Shown here: in pieces, positions 17,049 through 25,428 of the stretch
Layout of the letters: each line of letters begins with the position of its first letter
Position numbering within the stretch: the first letter of the stretch is position 1
Origin: Pseudomonadota bacterium
GTDB lineage: Bacteria; Myxococcota_A; Polyangia; Fen-1088
Length of the DNA stretch: 34,306 nt
NCBI GenBank assembly: GCA_017881245.1
Contig: JADGRC010000481.1
Coordinates: forward strand, 1 to 34,306
Direction: 5' to 3'
Notes under the pieces: generated by a model
Told to the model about the DNA's origin: nothing
Databases searched by the model: none
Seen by the model: the letters and a program-made list of their open reading frames with translations, nothing else
Position numbers and translations under genes: made by a program

Positions 17049-18259
17049 AGACACGCGATGATGATCAAGATCCCCGGCGCTGGGCGGACCTTCCGCAGGG
17101 GGGGGCTGGTGTCGAAGCCGAGATCGGCGCCGCCGCCCGCCTGGTACGGGGCGTATCGCCCGCCGGTCCGTTTCGTCTGGCGGAGGCTCAAGAAAACGCG
17201 TTGGGACCGGCGTCCCGCTTGGGTTCCTGGGCCGCGACGCGACCGAGAACGAGAGCACGAACACGAACGACGGCCCTGGTGGCGGTTTCTCTCTTCTTGG
17301 GAGGGGTGGCGGCCGCGCTCTCGGGGAAGGTCATCCAACAGATTGTAAAACGTCGGGAGACAGCGGTTCTCAAAGAGAAAATGGTTGTGCGGCCATCAAG
17401 ACCGCTCAGCGCCTCTCCCACTCGCGTCGCTGTCCGCGGCGCGGTGACCTCCCCTCCCCTGGCCCCTGTCACCGCGGAAGCGGCGCTGGCGGTCCCGAAT
17501 GTTCCGCCGCCCCTTGCTGGCCGCCGAGTGGCGGTCGCCGAAATGGTGCGTCCAAAGATCTCGTCCGGGGCTCGTGCCTCCGTTGAAAGACCGCGGTCGC
17601 CCACGAGCGACCGGGCCACACCGACGTCATTTCCGGCCGAGCAACCGGACGTGAGGGCAATGGCCGTCGAGCCACCACCCTTGGCTCCGTCGGACCCCGG
17701 GCGTAACGCAAAGGGTGCGTGGGTGACACCCGCGGTCAACCTGCGGCCTCACACGTCTCCGGTCCGACCGAACGCCAGCGAAGCGTCCCTGATCGCCCGT
17801 GCGCTTGCCCGCCTGCGGCGCGACCACGATGGGCTGTGGGCACTCGACGATCTGGACGAACACGATAGGCAATACCCACACGGTAGCCTGCGGCGGGAGG
17901 CCGCCCTGGCCCGGGCCGAAGCGTTGCTCGCGCTCGAGCGAAATGGCGACGCTTTGGCGGTGCTGGACAGCGTCGGCCTGGCAGCGTCCGCCACCGACCG
18001 GCGGGCACAACTGGCACGCGGCGAGCTACGCGCGCAGGACGGCCGATGCTCGGAAGCCATCGGCGACTTCGACCGTGTACTCGACAGCGGCGCGGACGAC
18101 GGTCTCGCGGCGCGGGCGCTGTACGGACGCGCGGTCTGTCGCTTGCGCGGCGGCGATCTGGGCGGGGCGCGCACGGACTTGCGCGACTACCTCCAGCGTT
18201 TCCAGGAAGGCCCCAATCGCGCCGACGTGACGAACATGCTTGGCCGCATCGGAGGCTGA
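17045..18259 (+). CDS. Single-TM protein with C-terminal TPR-like repeats, possible anti-sigma partner
   Basis: GTG at 17045 overlaps the sigma gene TGA (GTGA); TM TALVAVSLFLGGVAAALSG; C-terminal LWALDDLDEHDRQYPHGSLRREAALARAEALLALERNGDALAVLDSV...CSEAIGDFDRVLDSGADDGLAARALYGRAVCRLRGGDLGGARTDLRDYLQRF. Confidence 0.75.
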   Translation: MKTRDDDQDPRRWADLPQGGAGVEAEIGAAARLVRGVSPAGPFRLAEAQENALGPASRLGSWAATRPRTRARTRTTALVAVSLFLGGVAAALSGKVIQQIVKRRETAVLKEKMVVRPSRPLSASPTRVAVRGAVTSPPLAPVTAEAALAVPNVPPPLAGRRVAVAEMVRPKISSGARASVERPRSPTSDRATPTSFPAEQPDVRAMAVEPPPLAPSDPGRNAKGAWVTPAVNLRPHTSPVRPNASEASLIARALARLRRDHDGLWALDDLDEHDRQYPHGSLRREAALARAEALLALERNGDALAVLDSVGLAASATDRRAQLARGELRAQDGRCSEAIGDFDRVLDSGADDGLAARALYGRAVCRLRGGDLGGARTDLRDYLQRFQEGPNRADVTNMLGRIGG

Positions 18260-18305
18260 AACAATTTCGGGCCGAGGCGACACCAGTGAGGCGAGGAGAG
18301 CACAA

Positions 18306-19622
18306 ATGACAAAAACCAGGATAGCGACCATCACGACCCAGCCCGCACGCGTTCCGACATGCATTCCCCATTTTCGCCCGTCGCGACTGGCGATGGTGTT
18401 CTGGCTGTTGCCGCTCGGGCTTTCCGCCGCCGGTTGCGACGTGATTCTTCATATCGGCAGCGTCGCCAACCGCGATCGGGGCATCGGGGGAGGCCGGCTC
18501 GACGGTGGTTCATCGGACGGGATGGCGGAGACAAACAGCGGGACCGGCGGATCCTTCGTCCCTGTCGTTCACCCGTTGCCAAATCGCCACCCCGCTTTCA
18601 CGAGCACGTCGAAGCTCGACTTGCTTTTCATGATCGACGATTCGAGCTCGATGACACCCCTACAAGAAAAGCTGCGCACGCATCTGACCGATTTCATGAA
18701 TGTGCTTAAGAGCCTTCCAGGGGGATTGCCGGACCTGCACGTCGCCGTCGTATCGTCCTCGCTCGGGGCCGGCAAATTCGGCGACGTTCCCGGGTGTATG
18801 CCCGGAACCGCCGGCAACGTCAACGGTTCGTTCCAACACTCGGCCGCCTGTACGCAGCTCATGCCGGGCAATTCGTTCTTGGTCTCCGCCAAGGATGGGG
18901 CGGGCGGGCGCGTGGAGAACTTCACCGGCGGCGACCTCACGGCGGTCTTGAGCTGCATCGCGAACCTGGGTGAAAACGGATGCGGGTTCGAGCACCAGTT
19001 CGAGTCTACCCGGCTCGCGCTGCAGCGGTCACTGCTCTCGGGAGACGAGAACGCCGGGTTTTTGCGTTCCGACGCGTACCTCGGCGTCGTGATGCTGACG
19101 GACGAAGATGACTGCTCCGTGCCCGCCGATTCGGATCTCTTCGATCCGAGCATGCAAACCCTCGCCGACCCATATGGTGGCCTGCAGTCCTATCGCTGCA
19201 ACGAGTTCGGGCACAAGTGCGACCAGCCGTTGCCTCACACCGTCGCGGGCTTGCCGATGACCCTGACCGGGTGCACTTCAAAAGAGGACGGCAGGCTGGT
19301 CACGGTAAGCGGATTCGTCGACTTTCTCTTCAGCTTGAAAGCCAGTCCCGAGAAGATCTTCGTGGCCGCCATCGCCGGACCGGCGACCCCCTACACCGTC
19401 GGCAGGTATTCCTTCATGCTTGGCAACGGCTCGACGGAGGCCCAACCCAGAATAGAACACTCGTGTACATCCGGGGTGGCGGGCACGGAGTACGCCGATC
19501 CGGGTGTCCGGATCCAGCAACTGACACAGGCGTTTGGCCCGAACAGCTTCTTCGCCAGCATATGCGAGGCCGATTTGACGAACACGATGGAGTCGCTGGC
19601 GCAGCAGATGGTCGGGCCTTGA
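18306..19622 (+). CDS. Lipoprotein with von Willebrand factor A-like domain
   Basis: AGGAGAG upstream of ATG; signal plus lipobox LGLSAAGC; KLDLLFMIDDSSSMTPLQEKLRTHLTDFM is MIDAS-like (DxSxS). Confidence 0.78.
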   Translation: MTKTRIATITTQPARVPTCIPHFRPSRLAMVFWLLPLGLSAAGCDVILHIGSVANRDRGIGGGRLDGGSSDGMAETNSGTGGSFVPVVHPLPNRHPAFTSTSKLDLLFMIDDSSSMTPLQEKLRTHLTDFMNVLKSLPGGLPDLHVAVVSSSLGAGKFGDVPGCMPGTAGNVNGSFQHSAACTQLMPGNSFLVSAKDGAGGRVENFTGGDLTAVLSCIANLGENGCGFEHQFESTRLALQRSLLSGDENAGFLRSDAYLGVVMLTDEDDCSVPADSDLFDPSMQTLADPYGGLQSYRCNEFGHKCDQPLPHTVAGLPMTLTGCTSKEDGRLVTVSGFVDFLFSLKASPEKIFVAAIAGPATPYTVGRYSFMLGNGSTEAQPRIEHSCTSGVAGTEYADPGVRIQQLTQAFGPNSFFASICEADLTNTMESLAQQMVGP

Positions 19623-19625
19623 CCG

Positions 19626-19850
19626 TCAGTTGAATCGCACCATCGGGATCACGCCCATCCCCAACAGGATCCCGAGCACGCCGCAGGTCACGAAGACCAC
19701 GGCCCGGACGACGGCACCGTTGATGTACTTCTGGGCGGCTGATTCTCCGGGTTTGCGCGGGCGAACGAAGACCTGGGCGACGCCCGACAACACCAGGATA
19801 ACGCCCGAGATCACGAAGAACTTGGGCATGAACGACGCGGCGGAATTCAT
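19626..19850 (-). CDS. Small membrane protein (about 74 aa)
   Basis: GGGAGC upstream of ATG at 19850; two TM segments FFVISGVILVLSGVAQVFV and AVVFVTCGVLGILLGMGVIPMV. Confidence 0.55.
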   Translation of the reverse strand: MNSAASFMPKFFVISGVILVLSGVAQVFVRPRKPGESAAQKYINGAVVRAVVFVTCGVLGILLGMGVIPMVRFN

Positions 19851-19875
19851 GTGCTCCCTGACGCCCTTCGCCGCC

Positions 19876-20742
19876 TCACGGAACGCCGGCGCGGGCGAGG
19901 ACATCGTAAAGGGCCATCACTTTTCGCGTCACGGGGCCCGGCTTGCCATCCCCGACGGGACTGTCGTCAACCTTGGTCACGGGCAGTGCCCCCCTGGTCG
20001 CGCTGGTGATGAAGACTTCCTCGGCTCCCCGGAGCTCCTCGCGAGAGATACGCGTCTCACGCAACGGGATACCGTTCGCGCGGCAAAGGTCTAAAACCTT
20101 TGACCGCGTGATTCCGTCCAGGATTCCGACATCGAGCCCCGGCGTGCGAACCTCCCCACGCGCGACGATGAAGATATTGCTCGTGGAGCCTTCCGCGACG
20201 CTGCCGTCGGCCGCGCACAAGATCGCCTCGTATGCGCCCGACCGGCGGCGCGCCTCGCCGAGCGCCAGCACGTTGTTCAGGTAGTTCCCGGACTTGACCG
20301 CGGGATCGATGGCGTTGGGACTGTTGCGTTGCACCGATACGATCGCGACCGACACGCCTTTTTCGTACATCGCGGGCGACGGCGGGCCGAGCGGAAACAC
20401 GATCACCACCATCTGCGTGTCGTCGACGGCGGCCGGGTCGAGATCCAGCTTCCCCGCGCCACGCGTCAGGATGATACGAACCCTGGATTCGGGGTTTCCC
20501 GCCGCCGCCACGGTATCGGCCACGGCCTTTTCGATCTCCGCACGGGGCGGAACGCGCAAGCCGATGCGCTCGGCCGACCGCTCCAAGCGCACCAGGTGGT
20601 CCTGGAGCGCGAACAGCCGCCCGTAGGCCGTGCCGATCGTCTCGTAAACGCTGTCCCCATAAAGGAATCCGCGATCGAAAACCGATATCTTGGCTTCCTC
20701 GGGTAGGCAAATTCGACCGCCGATATGAACGCGAATGGACAT
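19876..20742 (-). CDS. Class IV aminotransferase (branched-chain or D-amino-acid type)
   Basis: FDRGFLYGDSVYETIGTAYGRLFALQDHLVRLERSAERIGL, VKSGNYLNNVLALGEARRRGAYEAIL-like block, VAEGSTSNIFIV, ILDGITRSKVLDLCR, EVFITSATRGALPV. Confidence 0.92.
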   Translation of the reverse strand: MSIRVHIGGRICLPEEAKISVFDRGFLYGDSVYETIGTAYGRLFALQDHLVRLERSAERIGLRVPPRAEIEKAVADTVAAAGNPESRVRIILTRGAGKLDLDPAAVDDTQMVVIVFPLGPPSPAMYEKGVSVAIVSVQRNSPNAIDPAVKSGNYLNNVLALGEARRRSGAYEAILCAADGSVAEGSTSNIFIVARGEVRTPGLDVGILDGITRSKVLDLCRANGIPLRETRISREELRGAEEVFITSATRGALPVTKVDDSPVGDGKPGPVTRKVMALYDVLARAGVP

Positions 20743-20808
20743 GGGCGGCGCAGAACCTAGTACAGTTCGCGCGCGTCGGCTATTCTCCCGACCGGGAGCC
20801 CCTCGTCC

Positions 20809-21429
20809 GTGATCATCCTCCGCGTTCGCTGTCGTAACCTCGAAGAGTTCGAGGAACATTATTTGCCCGACTTGCCCAACGGCGGGGTGTTCTGTCCCAC
20901 CACCACGGAGCTCGGACCAGGCACCGCCGTCGTCGTCGAGCTGGCCTGTGACGGTCTGCCGAACAAGGTCTTGATTCGCGGCAACGTCCTGACGTGGCGC
21001 CCCGCCCTGCCGCGCATGCGGGTACGAGCCGGAGCCACCGTCGAATTCGAGACGGACGAGATCCCCAAGCGGGATTTCGTCCTGCAGACTATGCACGGCG
21101 ACCGCGCGCCCACTCGCCGGCGCAAGCACACCCGCATCCCGATCGGCGTGCCGGTCATGGTGCGCGAGGTCAACCAGCTCGAGGCCACGTCGGCGGAATT
21201 GCGCGAGATCAGCGTGAGCGGCGGCCTTCTGACCGGAGCGATCCAGCCGCCGGTCGGCACCGACATCGTCATGGAGTTGGCGCCGCCTGGCAGCGAAGCG
21301 CCGTTCGACCTGTCGGGCCGCGTGGTTTATCATGTTGGCCCGAACCAAACGGGTGTGAAATTCCTGTATCGAGAGGGCGGCGGATCGCGGCGGCTGAGAG
21401 AGCTCGTACGCCGCTTCAAGGCCTTTTGA
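20809..21429 (+). CDS. PilZ-domain protein, possibly with two PilZ-like barrels
   Basis: GTG start; RKHTRIPIGVPVMV...REISVSGGLLTG...IVMELAPPG...LSGRVVYHVGPNQTGVKFL matches PilZ (RxxxR then xxSxxG). Confidence 0.7.
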   Translation: MIILRVRCRNLEEFEEHYLPDLPNGGVFCPTTTELGPGTAVVVELACDGLPNKVLIRGNVLTWRPALPRMRVRAGATVEFETDEIPKRDFVLQTMHGDRAPTRRRKHTRIPIGVPVMVREVNQLEATSAELREISVSGGLLTGAIQPPVGTDIVMELAPPGSEAPFDLSGRVVYHVGPNQTGVKFLYREGGGSRRLRELVRRFKAF

Positions 21430-21558
21430 CGAACATCCGACAAAGATGACGACCGGACCGGACACCGAGCACGAACGGGGACCGGGAGGACGGTCAAAAT
21501 TTGCCGAGATCGACATATTGGCGTTCCCATCGCGGGATGGAGAACAAAGGAGAGCTTC

Positions 21559-22044
21559 ATGCGACACGGACTGTTCATCGCCCTGCTGACGGGATTGACG
21601 CTGCACCTGTTCTCGAGAAACGCCTTCGCCAGTCACTACGCTGTGGGCGATGTCCCTACCCTCATCACTGCGGCGGACGCGGCCAAGTTGACCAAGGCGG
21701 GTGTATCCACCACCGAGGACCTATTGCAAAAAGGCGCCAAAGCCAAAGATCGCAAGGCCCTGGTAAAAGCGTCGGGCCTGTCCGCATCCACCGTAGGCGC
21801 GTTGCTGCGACGCTGTGACTTGCTCCGAATCAAGGGAATCGGGCCCGAGATGGTCCTGCTCTTGGAGGCCGCCGGTGTCAAAGCGACCGCCGATTTGGCC
21901 AAGAAGGAGGCACCCGCGCTGACGACGGCCGCGACCGACGCGAATAAGTCCAAGAAGATCACGGAGAAGCCTCCCACGGAGCCCCAGTTCCAGGATTGGA
22001 TCGACCAGGCGAAACAATTGCCCGTGGTCATCGAAGGGAAGTAA
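21559..22044 (+). CDS. Exported helix-hairpin-helix protein (DUF4332-like)
   Basis: Signal peptide MRHGLFIALLTGLTLHLFSRNAFA, then DVPTLITAADAAKLTKAGVSTTEDLLQKGAKAKDRKALVKASGLSASTVGALLRRCDLLRIKGIGPEMVLLLEAAGVKATADLAKK, including HhH KGIGPE. Confidence 0.72.
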   Translation: MRHGLFIALLTGLTLHLFSRNAFASHYAVGDVPTLITAADAAKLTKAGVSTTEDLLQKGAKAKDRKALVKASGLSASTVGALLRRCDLLRIKGIGPEMVLLLEAAGVKATADLAKKEAPALTTAATDANKSKKITEKPPTEPQFQDWIDQAKQLPVVIEGK

Positions 22045-22069
22045 CGCCGTTTCGCATGGTCCGGACAAC

Positions 22070-23935
22070 TTGATGAGACAGGCAACAGAATCGATGGAGA
22101 CGGCCGCGGCGCCGATCCGGATCTTGACCGGCACCGTCATTGGCGGGCGTTTTCGTATCGAATCCCTGCTCGGACGCGAAGGCGGAACCGTGATTTACCG
22201 CGCCGCCGACACTGAATCGGGCGCGCCGTGGACCGTGCGAATCGTCCCGCTGTCGATTGTGGTGGGTGGGGCGGATCGCCTGCTGGCGGACGTGAAAAAG
22301 ACGCAGGCCCTGCGACACAAGAATCTGGTTGATGTCGAGGCCGTCGGATGCGAAGGGGATTTTCTGTTCGTGACGACCGAGTTCGTCGACGGACAAACGC
22401 TGCGTGAATTCATCGACGGAAAGCGCGCCGAGGGTCGGGGCGTCTCGCTGAAGGGTGCGACGAACCTGGTGGCGCACGTCGCGAACGCGCTCGACTACGC
22501 GAAGAGGATGAGCGTGCACGGTGCGCTCACTCCGGCGATCATTTGGGTGAACCGGACCGGCCGGGTCAAGGTATCCGCGCTTGGCCTAGCCGCGGGCGTT
22601 CCAAGCCTGGCGCGGCATGGCGCCCCGCCGGGAGCGGCCGACACCGTTTACGTCGCGCCGGAGGTCCTGGCGGGGGGCGCGCCTACGACCCTGTCGGATG
22701 TGTATTCTCTAGGTGCAATCCTGTACGAGCTCCTGACGGGCCACCCCCCAGGAAGTACGCTGACGCCGGCGAGCGCCGTCGGGGCCGAGGTGCCCGGCGC
22801 GGTCGACGCTGTCATCGAACGGGCGTTGAGTCGCGATCCGGACGCGCGGTGGCCATCCGGCACCGCCCTGAAGGATGCTCTCCAGGCGGCGGCCGGAACC
22901 ACCGGCGGCGATCCGGGACGTTCCACCGACGCGACCACCGGCCGGCCAGCGTCTCCGTCGGCGCCGGGGATGACGGCTCCCCTCGCCGCGACGTCCTTGG
23001 TCGCGTCCATCGAGCCAGCTCGCCCAGCCCCGCGAGAGGCGTTCGCGCCCCGGCCAGGACCGACGAAAGCAAGCACCCACGCGCCAGGATCTCCGAACAA
23101 CCCCATCCTGATCCCCGTCGGAGGCGCCGATGACAACGTGGAACGCTGGCTGGTTCACAAGGATGGCCTGGACTTTGGTCCATTTTCGATGACGCAGTTG
23201 CGGGTCCAGATCGAACGCGGCGAGGTCCTCGGCGAGCACATCCTCATGGACAACGAATCGGGAGCCCGCTGTCAGGTCAAGGAGTACTCTGGACTCGGGG
23301 ATCTCGCCAAGCGAGCCCACCGCCACCTGGAGCAGGCGCGCCGGGCGCAGGCCGAGCAACGTTCAGCGAAATCCGAGAAGAAGAAGTCCTTCGCCACGAC
23401 CCTGATCGTCGGATTGGTGCTGCTGACCGTGCTCGGAGGAGTCGCCTTCTACGTGATCTCTCGTCGGGATTCCACGGGAGGCCGGTTGGCCTCACGCGAG
23501 GAAGAGGCGGAGATTGAAAGCTTCCTGAAGGGCGTAAAGATCAGTGGACTGAAGGCATCCGTCCGACGCGGCGGACACCGGAGTGCCGGCAGCCCGAGCG
23601 GCGGCTCGGCGGAGGATTTCAATAACGACGCCAACTTTGGCGACGCCTCCAAGGGATTCACCGAGGGCGATCAGACGCTGGACGACGATCAGATTCAGAA
23701 CACCATGATGGCGAATTACCGCAAGCTCATCCCGTGCATCGTTCACGGAGGCGTCAATGAGATCGCCATGGAGTTCGTCGTTAGGGGCAACGGCAAGGTC
23801 AGCGCCGTGAAGGTCAACGGTCAAAGAGCGGGCGCCTTGCCGGCGTGCCTTCTCGGCCGCATGCAAAGCTTCAATTTTCCGAAATTCAACGGCTCTAAGA
23901 CCATCGCCAGCTGGTCCATGTCCATGGGCCGGTGA
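22070..23935 (+). CDS. Membrane pseudokinase with GYF_2-like and AgmX/TonB-C-like regions
   Basis: Kinase fold readable (GGRFRIESLLGREGGTVIYRAAD, YVAPEVLAG, SDVYSLGAILYELLTGHPP) but catalytic residues replaced; then WLVHKDGLDFGPFSMTQLRVQIERGEV (GYF_2-like), TM TTLIVGLVLLTVLGGVAFYVIS, C-terminal YRKLIPCIV...FVVRGNGKVSAVKVNG...LPACLLGRMQSFNFPKF. Confidence 0.8.
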   Translation: MMRQATESMETAAAPIRILTGTVIGGRFRIESLLGREGGTVIYRAADTESGAPWTVRIVPLSIVVGGADRLLADVKKTQALRHKNLVDVEAVGCEGDFLFVTTEFVDGQTLREFIDGKRAEGRGVSLKGATNLVAHVANALDYAKRMSVHGALTPAIIWVNRTGRVKVSALGLAAGVPSLARHGAPPGAADTVYVAPEVLAGGAPTTLSDVYSLGAILYELLTGHPPGSTLTPASAVGAEVPGAVDAVIERALSRDPDARWPSGTALKDALQAAAGTTGGDPGRSTDATTGRPASPSAPGMTAPLAATSLVASIEPARPAPREAFAPRPGPTKASTHAPGSPNNPILIPVGGADDNVERWLVHKDGLDFGPFSMTQLRVQIERGEVLGEHILMDNESGARCQVKEYSGLGDLAKRAHRHLEQARRAQAEQRSAKSEKKKSFATTLIVGLVLLTVLGGVAFYVISRRDSTGGRLASREEEAEIESFLKGVKISGLKASVRRGGHRSAGSPSGGSAEDFNNDANFGDASKGFTEGDQTLDDDQIQNTMMANYRKLIPCIVHGGVNEIAMEFVVRGNGKVSAVKVNGQRAGALPACLLGRMQSFNFPKFNGSKTIASWSMSMGR

Positions 23936-23997
23936 GCCGCGCGCGCAGGTCCGGCAACTTGATCTAGACTGCTTTCACGTTGACGTGAGCGAACAGC

Positions 23998-24060
23998 ACG
24001 GTCGTCCCCTCTCCCTGCAGCCTTCGGCCGCCGACCTCTCCCCGTCGGGGCGAGGTTTTC
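23998..24060. repeat. REP-like GC-rich element with a 21-nt hairpin and TTTT tail
   Basis: CCTCTCCCTGCAGCCTTCGGCCGCCGACCTCTCCCCGTCGGGGCGAGGTTTT; hairpin 24035-24055 CCTC-t-CCCCG/CGGGG-c-GAGG. Could act as a terminator for the pseudokinase gene. Confidence 0.45.
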
Positions 24061-24087
24061 GGATCGATCGCCTCAATCTGAAAACGG

Positions 24088-24369
24088 TCAGCGACCGAAC
24101 CCCGCGGGGCGATCTTTGGGGGTTGACGGGCTGGACAGCTTGAACCCCAGCACGTCCTCATAGGCGAAAACGAAACGCTCGTCCTTGGCCGTCTGCAGGG
24201 ACAAGAATCCCTCCCGAAGATCCAGTTTCGTAACACGCCCGACGGCCATCACCTCCCCGGGAGATTGAATGAAACACGTCGCTTCCCGCTCCTCGCGGAT
24301 GTTGACGGCTTGCCCGGAGAGCTTGGCGCCTTCGGCCTCCCAGATCTGGATGATCATGTCGCGAGTCAT
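24088..24369 (-). CDS. Small hypothetical protein
   Basis: MTRDMIIQIWEAEGAKLSGQAVNIREEREATCFIQSPGEVMAVGRVTKLDLREGFLSLQTAKDERFVFAYEDVLGFKL; plausible amphipathic beta pattern. Confidence 0.5.
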   Translation of the reverse strand: MTRDMIIQIWEAEGAKLSGQAVNIREEREATCFIQSPGEVMAVGRVTKLDLREGFLSLQTAKDERFVFAYEDVLGFKLSSPSTPKDRPAGFGR

Positions 24370-24446
24370 GCGCGTAGCATACAACCGTTGGGGCTCGTTT
24401 CAGCGCCGATATACTGTTCGCGTGCTTTTCCCGTATCCTCTGGAAG

Positions 24447-25394
24447 GTGAATCTTGCCCCTCTGGGTCGCATTGCGGTTCTTCCGATACTTGCCACGCTT
24501 GGAAGTGTTGAGCCTGTCGGTTTCGCGATGACCACGGTGGCCACGGGTACCCCGAGCGATCCCGCCTACGTTCGCGAAATCGAGACGTGGCAGACGACCC
24601 GCGTCGAGCGTTTGCGCGCGGACGACGGATGGCTGACGCTGGCCGGTCTCTTTTGGCTAAAACCGGGAACGAACGCGTTTGGCTCGGAGTCCGCCAATGA
24701 CATTCGGCTCCCGGGAAATGCCACGCCGGCTCGCGCCGGCACGTTCGTCGTCGATAAGACCAATCATGTCAGCGCCGAAATCGCGGCCGGTGCCGGGGCA
24801 ACACTGGCTGGAAAACCCGTCACAAAAGCAGCGCTGCGCTCCGACGCCGATCCCTTGGGGCCCGATATCCTGGCCCTGGGATCACTGACGATGCAGGTCA
24901 TCGAAAGGCAGGGGAAGCTGGCCATTCGTCTGAAAGACCGAAACAGCAAGGTCCGCCAAAGTTTCAAAGGGCTCCACTACTACCCCGTCAATTCCCGCTA
25001 CCGCATCGAGGCGCGATTCATCGCCCACAGCACGCCGGTCTCCATTTCCGTTCCCAGTGTGCTGGGAGGATCCGAAGATCTGGTCAGCCCAGGCTACGCC
25101 GAGTTCGAGCTGGATGGGCGAACTCTGCGCCTTTATCCGGTGACCGAGACGCCGGGCGATGCGAAGCTGTTCTTCATCTTTCGAGATCCGACGGCTGGCA
25201 AAACCACATACGGCGCCGGCCGATTTCTGTACGCCGATCCACCCCGGGACGGTCGCGTGGTGCTGGATTTCAACAAGGCCTATACCCCACCCTGCGGGTT
25301 TACGGCGTACGCGACCTGTCCCCTGCCGCCCGCGCAGAACCGGCTGCCGATCCCGATCGAGGCGGGCGAGCGCTTCGACGGTCATCCACACTGA
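24447..25394 (+). CDS. DUF1684-family exported protein
   Basis: GTG start; WQTTRVERLRADDGWLTLAGLFWLKPGTNAFGS... and FIFRDPTAGKTTYGAGRFLYADPPRDGRVVLDFNKAYTPPCGFTAYATCPLPPAQNRLPIPIEAGE are hallmark blocks. Confidence 0.85.
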   Translation: MNLAPLGRIAVLPILATLGSVEPVGFAMTTVATGTPSDPAYVREIETWQTTRVERLRADDGWLTLAGLFWLKPGTNAFGSESANDIRLPGNATPARAGTFVVDKTNHVSAEIAAGAGATLAGKPVTKAALRSDADPLGPDILALGSLTMQVIERQGKLAIRLKDRNSKVRQSFKGLHYYPVNSRYRIEARFIAHSTPVSISVPSVLGGSEDLVSPGYAEFELDGRTLRLYPVTETPGDAKLFFIFRDPTAGKTTYGAGRFLYADPPRDGRVVLDFNKAYTPPCGFTAYATCPLPPAQNRLPIPIEAGERFDGHPH

Positions 25395-25428
25395 GCGGGG
25401 TCGCCGGCGCGTGCCGTTCGGAACGACC

